Shown: piece by piece, positions 5,789 to 12,997 of the stretch
Layout: the number at the start of each line of letters is the position of its first letter
How positions within the stretch are numbered: position 1 is the first letter of the stretch
From: Deltaproteobacteria bacterium
GTDB lineage: Bacteria > Desulfobacterota > Dissulfuribacteria > Dissulfuribacterales > QOAL01
Direction of reading: 5' to 3'
DNA length: 19,933 bases
NCBI GenBank assembly: GCA_026996955.1
Contig: JALWJV010000147.1
Span: 1 to 19,933 of the forward strand
Position numbers and translations under genes: made by a program
Notes under the pieces: generated by a model
What the model was told of the DNA's origin: nothing
The model's database searches: none
What the model saw: the letters and a program-made list of their open reading frames with translations, nothing else

Positions 5789-8008
5789 TTGTTGCGGTGC
5801 CAGTCAACAGCATCATTCAGGACCAAAATTATAGGACTGGGCGTAGTAAGCAGTGCTGTTGCCCTGGTGCTGGCGTGTGTGGCATTTATATTTTACGATA
5901 TCTCTACCATGAGAAAGTACATGGTGCGGAACCTTGTAAACCAGGCTGATATCCTGGCCATGAGTTCTGGTTCTGCACTAGGTTTTTTTGATAAAGAGTT
6001 TGCAACCAAAACTCTTGCAGGCCTTGGCGCCGATCCTGATATTATTGCGGCAATACTTTATGATCGTGAAGGTAATGTTTTTGCAAATTACCAGCGGCAA
6101 GGCCATCGTTTGGAACTTCCACCTCCTCCCAAGAATTTCTTTCCTGTTTTTACTGGCGATACTCTTGAAGTGAGCCGTCCCGTCCTGTTTGGCGGCCAGA
6201 AGGTTGGCACTATCCTGTTGGTAGAGAGTACTGAAATTCTGCAGAGCCGCCTTAAGAATTATGTCCTGATAAGTTTCCTTGTCTTTGTCTCTTCGCTTAT
6301 CCCTGCAATGCTTATCTCAAGCTGGCTGATAAGAAAGATTATTCAGCCTGTAATGGCCCTGGCAAAGACAGCAAGTCATGTTTCAGAAAGTGCTGATTAT
6401 AGTGTACGGGCAGAAAAGTTTTCTGATGATGAGCTGGGTCAGTTCACTGAGACATTTAACAGCATGCTGGATCTTATCCAGAAAAGGGATTCACAGCTTC
6501 AGGGCGTACGTGATCACCTTGAGGATATGGTGCACAAGCGTACGAAAGAGCTTGCTGAACAGGCACAGGAACTGTTAAAGGCCAAGGAGGCAGCAGAGGC
6601 TGCAAGTACGGCAAAGTCAACCTTCCTGGCCAATATGAGCCATGAACTCCGCACTCCCCTTAATACCATCCTGGGTTTTTCTCAACTCCTGGCCAGAGAC
6701 CGTAATGTTACTCCTGAACAGCGGAAAAAGATCGCAATTATTAATCGCAGTGGCGAGCACCTTCTCTCACTACTGAACGATGTGCTTGATATCTCCAAGA
6801 TAGATGCCGGTCGCACAGATGTCAGGCAGACTGCCTTTAACCTGTGCACCGTGCTTGATACCATCAAGGAGATGGTTATAAGCCAGGTTGCAGCAAAAAA
6901 ACTGAAATTCGAGATGTTTATCTCTGATGATACTCCAGTGTATATAAAAACCGATCAGGGAAAGCTTCGACAGGTTCTTATCAATCTCCTTAATAATGCC
7001 ATCAAATATACTGACCAGGGGGTCATATCACTTGAGGTATCTTCGTCATGTCCAGGCCGGTTGACCTTTCGGGTATCTGATACCGGCAGAGGAATACCGG
7101 AAACACAGATAAATCGTATATTCGAGCCCTTTGTACAGGAAAAAGAGTCTGAAAGGGCCGGTTCCGGTGTAGGTCTTGGCCTAGCCATAGCAAAGAGATT
7201 TGTCCGTATGCTGGGAGGGGATATACATGTGGAAAGCCGAGTGGGAGAGGGGTCTGTATTTGCCTTTGACATCTGTTACGAGCCTGCCAGCCAGGATGAA
7301 ATAATTGAGAAGAAGAGCACGCAAAAGGTTTTGGGAATAAAGCCAGGGCAACCCCGGTTCAAAATAATCATTGTAGAAGATATGGAAGAAAACAGGTTGC
7401 TGTTGCGGCAGTTCCTTGAAGGCATTGGTTTTACTGAGATCGCTGAGGCAGAGGATGGAAAACAGGCAGTGGAGATGGTGAGCTCCTTTAGACCGGATCT
7501 CATCTGGATGGATATACGAATGCCGGTTATGGATGGCCTGGAGGCAACGCGCATGATCAGAAAAATGGACGCAGATCTTGGTCGGATTCCCATAATAGCA
7601 CTAACTGCCCACGCCTTTGAAGATGAAAAGGATAACATTCTTGCTGCAGGATGCGATGATCTTGTACGAAAGCCGTTCAGGGAAGAGGAAATCGTTGACG
7701 TAATGGAAAGGTATCTTGGCGTGGAATTCATGTACCAGCAGGATGGAAAGAAGACTGGCGCTGAAACGCCGGATACAAAAAGCGGGACAGATCTGCCGGA
7801 TATTTCCGGACTTTCCTCAATGATAAGCAGTGGACTTGAGGCAGAGGAGCGGAATGCACTGGCTGAGGCGGCATTGCTGCTTGATGCGGAAAAATGTTTG
7901 GAAATTGTTTCCGGAGCAGGAAACAGTGAGCTTGAATCGGCAATCAGGGCCATGGTGGAGAATTTCAGATTTGAGGAACTTTACCAACTGGCAAAACCAG
8001 AAAAGTAA
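5789..8008 (+). CDS. Membrane hybrid histidine kinase: CHASE8-HAMP-HisKA-HATPase-REC
   Basis: This sensor kinase of 739 residues starts at TTG. TM1 is about 13-37. A periplasmic domain (about 45-150) has the CHASE8 pattern: NQADILAMSSGSALGFFD, then TLAGLGADPDIIAAILYD. TM2 (about 158-182) is followed by HAMP (183-235) and a coiled linker rich in Ala, Lys and Glu. HisKA has His285 in SHELRTPLN. The ATPase has an N-box NLLNNAIKY, DTGRGIP (431-437) and GVGLGLA (460-466). The receiver (about 525-645) has Asp575 in WMDIRMPVMDG, Thr606 and Lys628. A helical tail after it ends in ENFRFEELYQL, a tail type often found in BarA-like kinases. CHASE8 is also the sensory domain of the diguanylate cyclase YfiN, which periplasmic YfiR represses. 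A YfiR-like gene lies in the same cluster, so I infer that it controls this kinase. Confidence 0.92.
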   Translation: MLRCQSTASFRTKIIGLGVVSSAVALVLACVAFIFYDISTMRKYMVRNLVNQADILAMSSGSALGFFDKEFATKTLAGLGADPDIIAAILYDREGNVFANYQRQGHRLELPPPPKNFFPVFTGDTLEVSRPVLFGGQKVGTILLVESTEILQSRLKNYVLISFLVFVSSLIPAMLISSWLIRKIIQPVMALAKTASHVSESADYSVRAEKFSDDELGQFTETFNSMLDLIQKRDSQLQGVRDHLEDMVHKRTKELAEQAQELLKAKEAAEAASTAKSTFLANMSHELRTPLNTILGFSQLLARDRNVTPEQRKKIAIINRSGEHLLSLLNDVLDISKIDAGRTDVRQTAFNLCTVLDTIKEMVISQVAAKKLKFEMFISDDTPVYIKTDQGKLRQVLINLLNNAIKYTDQGVISLEVSSSCPGRLTFRVSDTGRGIPETQINRIFEPFVQEKESERAGSGVGLGLAIAKRFVRMLGGDIHVESRVGEGSVFAFDICYEPASQDEIIEKKSTQKVLGIKPGQPRFKIIIVEDMEENRLLLRQFLEGIGFTEIAEAEDGKQAVEMVSSFRPDLIWMDIRMPVMDGLEATRMIRKMDADLGRIPIIALTAHAFEDEKDNILAAGCDDLVRKPFREEEIVDVMERYLGVEFMYQQDGKKTGAETPDTKSGTDLPDISGLSSMISSGLEAEERNALAEAALLLDAEKCLEIVSGAGNSELESAIRAMVENFRFEELYQLAKPEK

Positions 8009-8133
8009 AGTTCCAGTTTTTTCAGGTGGCGGAGCCAAATGAGGGGGCATACAGTAAAGGCTGTGGTGGTAAATTTCATCACCATGCTATTGGTCTAAAA
8101 ACAATATCATATCACTTTGGAGGGTTTTGGCTC

Positions 8134-10374
8134 ATGCAGGGCAAGTTCAGTTTGTTTCTTGTTGCCATATATTCCCTGTTTTTGACCATAATCACCGGGA
8201 CATGTGAAGCAGCATACCATGTATCTCTGACAGAACTTACCAATATGTCCCTTGAAGAGCTCCTTTCTATTGAAGTGGAGCAGGGAGGAACAGTGTCTCA
8301 ATCTACCCCCAGGGATACCCCTGCCGCCATGACTACAATAACTGCTGATATGATCAGGCAGTCCGGAGCAAGATCCCTTGCCAAGGTGCTCGAAATCTAT
8401 GTGCCCAACCTTGAGGTTGCAAGAAATTACTTCGGTCCGGAGGCAATTGGCATACGAGGAATTATCGGTAACAGCAACGACAAAATCCTCCTGCTGGTGA
8501 ATGGAAAGATTATGAATCACCGCCTTCAGGCTGGCGCATTCAGTGAGCTTGATCTTCCAATGATGGAGGATATTGAATCAGTTAATGTTGTACGGGGTCC
8601 CGGCTCTGTAGTCTATGGGCCAGGGGCAGTGGCTGGAGTTATAAGTATCATCACCAGAAACGGTGAAGAGTATAACGGCTTTGATGTAAATGTGCGCCAG
8701 GGTGCCATTGAGCGGTTTACATCTCTGGAGATGCGCGGTGGCTACAGTTTTGAAAACGGTGCCAGTTTTTTCCTTGATTATGGACTTACCGACTACGCCG
8801 GTGCTGACCAGGATGACTCTCCTTATGTCTTTGGAAAGAGTTTTTACACGCCTGATGGAATGTACTGGATAAAGTCAGGCAAGGATGTGCCCTTTCATAT
8901 TGATAATGATCATAAAGGGTACAGGAGTGCTGTAAAACACAAGGTCCATGCACAGATTGACTGGGGAGGACTGCAGGCATGGATAAGATACACTTCTGGT
9001 GGAAACCATGTGGATCAGCTCAGACAGCAGCTAGCCTCGCCTCCCATAGGCAAGTTTCCGGTAACCGGACAATTTTCCTTGGATGCAGTACCTGGAAGGG
9101 GATTTGGATATCAGCAGCTTACACTTCTGGGCAGGTATGAGTATCAGTTTATGCCTGGATTCAAGGGTATTTTGACACTGAGTTATGACATGTTCGATTA
9201 CGAGGAGACACCTCCTATCTATTGGGACAAGGTGTTTTCTGGCAATACCCGGGCGGGCATACAAACAGCATGTTATTCTTCAAGAGAGGATGAGTATTAT
9301 GTCAGGGCAATGGGCCACTGGAATCCTGCTGTAAATCACTCCATATCCATTGGCGCTGCGCTGTCTCATGAAATTTTCGGTCTGGATAGTCCGGGCTATC
9401 CCCATACCGGAGCAAGCACCCTTGCCCAGGGAGATGTTGATGACTGGGATACAAACACCTGGTCAGTACTTGGAGAGTACAGGTGGGATCTGAGCCGTAA
9501 GTGGACCCTGTATGCAGGGGGGCGAATGGATAAGCACAGCTATACTGACTGGCTCTACTCGCCACGGGCTGCCATCATTTTCAAACCCACAGAGGATGAT
9601 ACGCTCAAGGTTATTGGGAACCAGTCTGTGCGCAGGGCAGGAGATGATGAACTGCGTGCCCAGTACGTGGCAGGCAAGGGGTACAGTGATTCCGAAAAGA
9701 TACGTTCTGGTGAGTTCAGGTATGAGCGCATGTTCGGCAATAAGGCTTTTTCAGCCATCTCTGCCTTTTACCAGGATATAGAACTTGTGGCCTGGAATAC
9801 ACAGTTGCGGCGGAGCAATCACCTGGCAGATTACAAGATTTATGGCATTGAGGCTGAGTTCAGGTGGCAGGGAAATGGGTATATTTTGAGCTTGTCGCAT
9901 TCCTATACAAAGCTGCTGGACTTTGACCTTGTAGAGCCTGGAACTGTACAGCCCTGGTCGGCAGAGCCTTATGGATATGGTCATTCACTTGCAATCTGGT
10001 CTGAAAACCTGACAAAGCTGTTTGCCTCATACAATTTTACCCCTGGATTTTCTGTTGATGGATCACTCCAGATATACTGGGGCTTTCCCGGTGCCCATGA
10101 CCAGACAAGGTACAATAACAGGGAGGGAACATTTCCTGACAGCATCGGCTTGGGGCTGTCTGATTCAGGATATGACAAGGCATTTGATGGAAATTATTAT
10201 CTTAATCTAGGTACAGAGTACAGGTTTACGCCGCACTGGCAGGCCCGTCTTGATCTTTTTAATATCCTGGGTTGGTTTGATAAAGATTTGAACAAGCGTA
10301 ACTATGCAGAACGGGTCTCGGAATACAGGTCGGAAGCGCCCTCTCTCGGACTTTCTCTTAGGTACTCATTTTGA
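8134..10374 (+). CDS. TonB-dependent receptor family outer-membrane protein
   Basis: This 746-residue outer-membrane protein has a signal peptide (MQGKFSLFLV plus a hydrophobic core, cleavage near CEA at about 26). A short N-terminal motif LTNMSLEELLSIEV (33-48) is typical of a receptor subgroup often found next to YfiR-like and sensor genes. The plug domain is about 55-178 and includes TITADMIRQSGARSLAKVLE and the classic VRGPGSVVYGPGAVAGVISIITR stretch. The rest (about 180-746) alternates aromatic-rich strands and turns as in a 22-strand barrel and ends in RYSF with the usual C-terminal Phe. GGAGGG lies 9 nt before the chosen ATG; the open frame extends 36 codons upstream without a signal sequence. 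The ligand is unknown, and I see no Fur-like box or riboswitch in the 125-nt upstream gap. The protein may deliver a substrate or act as the outer-membrane part of the sensor. Confidence 0.93.
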   Translation: MQGKFSLFLVAIYSLFLTIITGTCEAAYHVSLTELTNMSLEELLSIEVEQGGTVSQSTPRDTPAAMTTITADMIRQSGARSLAKVLEIYVPNLEVARNYFGPEAIGIRGIIGNSNDKILLLVNGKIMNHRLQAGAFSELDLPMMEDIESVNVVRGPGSVVYGPGAVAGVISIITRNGEEYNGFDVNVRQGAIERFTSLEMRGGYSFENGASFFLDYGLTDYAGADQDDSPYVFGKSFYTPDGMYWIKSGKDVPFHIDNDHKGYRSAVKHKVHAQIDWGGLQAWIRYTSGGNHVDQLRQQLASPPIGKFPVTGQFSLDAVPGRGFGYQQLTLLGRYEYQFMPGFKGILTLSYDMFDYEETPPIYWDKVFSGNTRAGIQTACYSSREDEYYVRAMGHWNPAVNHSISIGAALSHEIFGLDSPGYPHTGASTLAQGDVDDWDTNTWSVLGEYRWDLSRKWTLYAGGRMDKHSYTDWLYSPRAAIIFKPTEDDTLKVIGNQSVRRAGDDELRAQYVAGKGYSDSEKIRSGEFRYERMFGNKAFSAISAFYQDIELVAWNTQLRRSNHLADYKIYGIEAEFRWQGNGYILSLSHSYTKLLDFDLVEPGTVQPWSAEPYGYGHSLAIWSENLTKLFASYNFTPGFSVDGSLQIYWGFPGAHDQTRYNNREGTFPDSIGLGLSDSGYDKAFDGNYYLNLGTEYRFTPHWQARLDLFNILGWFDKDLNKRNYAERVSEYRSEAPSLGLSLRYSF

Positions 10375-10386
10375 AAAAGCGAGTGC

Positions 10387-11046
10387 TTGCGTAAGGGGGA
10401 ATGTATTGGCAGGGTTTTGGCGAAACCTTGCAGTGATCTGAGAGGCAGGCATGAGGAAGAGGCGGAGGGATACGGCATCAACTGGTATAAAAGGCATATA
10501 TTATCTCTGAACATAGTTGTGGTTTTGGCCATTATCTCTACTGCTGACGCATATGCTGCTGTAGAGACATGCCGTTTACGTGCAGTTGTACTTATGAGAA
10601 TTGCAATGGATGTGCAATGGCTCGAGAAAACAGTGTCACGGCTGACTGTGGGGATAATAGAAAGGAACCCAACCTTATGCTCGGCAACATTCAGTGACGT
10701 TGCCAAGAGCATGAGGGAGAACGGCATGGATATTAATATCCGGGTATTTCAGTGCCATGACGGGCTATCTGATCAGGAAACAGATGCCCTTTCCCGTTTT
10801 GTCCGCAGTTGCAACATTATTTATGTAGGCTCGGACATGAAGGAGTATTACGGGTCAGTTCTTGAATTGACAAAAGGGCTAGACGTGCTCACTGTGGGTG
10901 ATGAAGAGGATTTTTGTAAGTCCAACGGGATGATTTGTCTTTATGTACCAAAGAAAAGATTGCGCATAATGGTTAATATGCGGGCTGTCCAGGAGGCAGG
11001 TATCAGGATAAGCAGCGAGGTATTGAGGCATTCCACTATTATGTAA
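10387..11046 (+). CDS. YfiR/DUF4154-like periplasmic protein, start probably frameshifted
   Basis: The C-terminal half follows the YfiR family: CNIIYVGSDMKEYYGSVLELTKG, then LDVLTVGDEEDF, GMICLYVPKKRLRIMVNMRA and AGIRISSEVL. Known YfiR is a periplasmic repressor of the CHASE8 cyclase YfiN. A secretion signal is visible (HILSLNIVVVLAIISTADAYA), but this frame has no good start: only TTG at 10387 or 10417, giving a long odd N-terminus. In the next frame an ATG at 10451, preceded by AGAGG, reads MRKRRRDTASTGIK and would join perfectly to RHILSLN if one more A were present in the AAAA run at 10488-10491. The joined product would be 198 residues, close to the usual YfiR length. I therefore suspect a one-base deletion (sequencing error, real pseudogene, or slippage). 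The cysteines (CR, CSATF, CHD, SCN, FCK) fit an oxidising periplasm. Confidence 0.75.
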   Translation: MRKGECIGRVLAKPCSDLRGRHEEEAEGYGINWYKRHILSLNIVVVLAIISTADAYAAVETCRLRAVVLMRIAMDVQWLEKTVSRLTVGIIERNPTLCSATFSDVAKSMRENGMDINIRVFQCHDGLSDQETDALSRFVRSCNIIYVGSDMKEYYGSVLELTKGLDVLTVGDEEDFCKSNGMICLYVPKKRLRIMVNMRAVQEAGIRISSEVLRHSTIM

Positions 11047-11072
11047 CACGGTTGAGGTTCTTGTTAAGGGTC

Positions 11073-11098
11073 TCAATAACCTTATGACGGTTTATTGA
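11073..11098. terminator. Possible bidirectional terminator hairpin between convergent operons
   Basis: TCAATAACC (11073-11081) pairs with GGTTTATTGA (11089-11098) with one bulged T and a 7-nt loop. It lies in the 166-nt gap where the plus-strand signalling cluster meets the minus-strand kinase operon, where a terminator is expected. The stem is A/T-rich and no clean U-run follows on either strand, so the call is weak. Confidence 0.3.
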
Positions 11099-11212
11099 TT
11101 ATATCAGCAGTGCCTTATAGAGGATAAGTCTTTGACTAACCGACTTAAACCTTAATAAGCTGTTCCTTTGAATGGAATTGTTTTTCCGTGCCGTTGAAAA
11201 GCAGACGTGGGA

Positions 11213-12997
11213 TCAGTTTTGCGCTTTTATGTCAGGATGTTCCCTGCCTTGTTCCAATACCTCCTGAATTACACTCTGCAGGGTTACGAAACGGTACGGT
11301 TTGCCTACACGCCCTATAAAGCCGAAATCTTTAAAATTGGCCATTACCGGGTCAGTGGAATAGCCGCTGGATACAATGATTTTTGCATCAGGGTTAATGT
11401 CAAGGATATTTTTTGCCATTTCAAGCCCACCCATTGCACCGGGAACAGTCAGGTCAGCTATCACCAGGTCATAGGGGGCTTTGGCCTCCAAGGCCTTTTG
11501 GTATTTTTCAACTGCTTCACCGCCTTCCTTGGCAGAAGACGGCTTATGACCCATTATTTCCAGCATGGCGCAAAGAATTTTTCTAACAGCAGACTCGTCA
11601 TCCATAACAAGAATAGAGGCGGAAAAACCTGGTGTTTCAGTGCAGGGAGTATTTTCGTCCCGGGTTTCGCACCTTTTTGTGGTTGCAGGTAACTGAATGG
11701 TAAAAATGGTGCCACGATTCAACTGGGAATCCACCCTGATTGAGCCGACATGTTTGATGATTATAGAATGTGCAGATGCCAGCCCAAGGCCGCTTCCATC
11801 CTGTTTGGTGGAGAAATATGGGTCAAATATCTTGTCCAGATGTTTTGGCGGGATGCCGGTACCCTGGTCTTCCACGGTAATTTCCACAAGGGGAGTCTCT
11901 GTATTTTTGACATTCCTGGCTGTAATAGTAATAAAACCCCCGGTTGGCATTGCCTGCTTTGCATTTATGACAAGGTTGGTTATAACCTGGCTTAACTGTC
12001 CCTTGTCAGCTTCCACAGGCAGCAAATCGGTATCTATTTCGGTTTTGAGTCCGATTTTGCTGCCCCTGAGGGCAAAATGGCCAGTTTCTTCAATTAAGGG
12101 GCCTATGTCTAAGACCTCTTTTACCGGTTCTCCGCCCCTGGCAAATGTCAGGAGCTGTTTTGTGAGATTGGTGGCGGTTTCCATGGACTGTCCTGCCCTT
12201 TCAAGCAGTTCATGCGCCTTATGGTCAGGATCAATCAACATCTTTGCCAATTCGATATTTCCAAAAATTCCAGTCAAAAAATTGTTAAAGTCGTGGGCTA
12301 TTCCTCCGGCAAGCAGTCCAACGGATTTTAGTTTTCTTAATCTTAATATTTCTTCTTCCACCTTCTCCTGCTCGCTAAGATCCATCAAAATACCTATAAA
12401 TCCGACAACTTCGTTATATTTCCTGATTACTTTGGCATGAATAAGTATTGGGAATACAGTGCCATCTTTTTTGATTGCCCGGTATCTTTGTGGCAGGAGA
12501 TTTATGTTTTGAATGCGTTTTGCCACATTATCCAGCATTTTTTTCCGGTCTTCTGGGACTATGGTGTCAAGTAAATAAATTCCCTTTTCGAGACTGCCTT
12601 CATCATATTGAAAAATTTCGAATGCCCTTTGATTTGCATAGGTAACCTTGAAGTTGGCATCTGCCTCAAAGATTCCTTCAGGAAGCAGTTCTGTCAGATT
12701 TCGGAACCGTTCATCATTTTCCTGGTCTTTTTCATGCAGTTGCAGAACCTTCTTCAAATACCTTTGGAGAAGGTGTGCACTGATAATACAAGAAATAACA
12801 AGTATTGGCGTAACTATGAGGATAAGCCTTAAAAACGGGATGATGTCAGGCAGGTCGTTATCCTGGCCGCAAATGAAAAAAATGCCCAGAAAGATGATTG
12901 CCTGTGTGATGAGGGCAGAAGCCGGTAGTATAAAGAGTAGGTTGTTACAATTTATTATTTCTGCGATTATTCGGGGGTATTTGCGGGTAAAATTCAA
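11213..12997 (-). CDS. PAS hybrid histidine kinase with two N-terminal membrane helices
   Basis: This protein of 594 residues is the third gene of the methyltransferase operon. Two membrane helices (about 20-43 and 53-76) are joined by a short loop, so there is almost no extracytoplasmic domain. A PAS domain covers about 93-208 (RFRNLTELLPEGIFEAD to GILMDLSEQ). HisKA has His235 in GGIAHDFNN. The ATPase has Asn345, EDQGTGIP (376-383) and GSGLGLA (401-407). The receiver (461-583) has Asp515 in LVIADLTVPGAMGG, Ser544 and Lys566; the two-residue-shifted PGAMGG form is common in such hybrids. The start is a TTG whose last two bases are the first two of the preceding gene's TGA (a TTGA overlap). 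No strong ribosome site is visible, so translation probably depends on re-initiation. By operon position it matches PhcR of the Ralstonia phcBSR system, though PhcR has its receiver at the N-terminus. Confidence 0.9.
   Translation of the reverse strand: MNFTRKYPRIIAEIINCNNLLFILPASALITQAIIFLGIFFICGQDNDLPDIIPFLRLILIVTPILVISCIISAHLLQRYLKKVLQLHEKDQENDERFRNLTELLPEGIFEADANFKVTYANQRAFEIFQYDEGSLEKGIYLLDTIVPEDRKKMLDNVAKRIQNINLLPQRYRAIKKDGTVFPILIHAKVIRKYNEVVGFIGILMDLSEQEKVEEEILRLRKLKSVGLLAGGIAHDFNNFLTGIFGNIELAKMLIDPDHKAHELLERAGQSMETATNLTKQLLTFARGGEPVKEVLDIGPLIEETGHFALRGSKIGLKTEIDTDLLPVEADKGQLSQVITNLVINAKQAMPTGGFITITARNVKNTETPLVEITVEDQGTGIPPKHLDKIFDPYFSTKQDGSGLGLASAHSIIIKHVGSIRVDSQLNRGTIFTIQLPATTKRCETRDENTPCTETPGFSASILVMDDESAVRKILCAMLEIMGHKPSSAKEGGEAVEKYQKALEAKAPYDLVIADLTVPGAMGGLEMAKNILDINPDAKIIVSSGYSTDPVMANFKDFGFIGRVGKPYRFVTLQSVIQEVLEQGREHPDIKAQN

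Noticed and set aside
7276..7953. 225-codon minus-strand open frame opposite the CHASE8 kinase receiver
   Set aside because: Very serine-rich antisense reading of receiver codons, with no start signal.
8009..8133. Possible riboswitch upstream of the TonB-receptor-family gene
   Set aside because: The 125-nt gap has no recognisable cobalamin or GEMM consensus and no strong hairpin; nothing beyond a ribosome site can be supported.
11160..11195. TTCC/GGAA hairpin followed by GTTTTT as a terminator
   Set aside because: The stem is only 4-5 bp, too weak to call; the hairpin at 11073-11098 is better though still uncertain.
11697..12440. 247-codon plus-strand open frame opposite the PAS kinase
   Set aside because: It overlies the HisKA/ATPase region of a clear kinase and is serine/proline-rich low-complexity translation typical of an antisense shadow.
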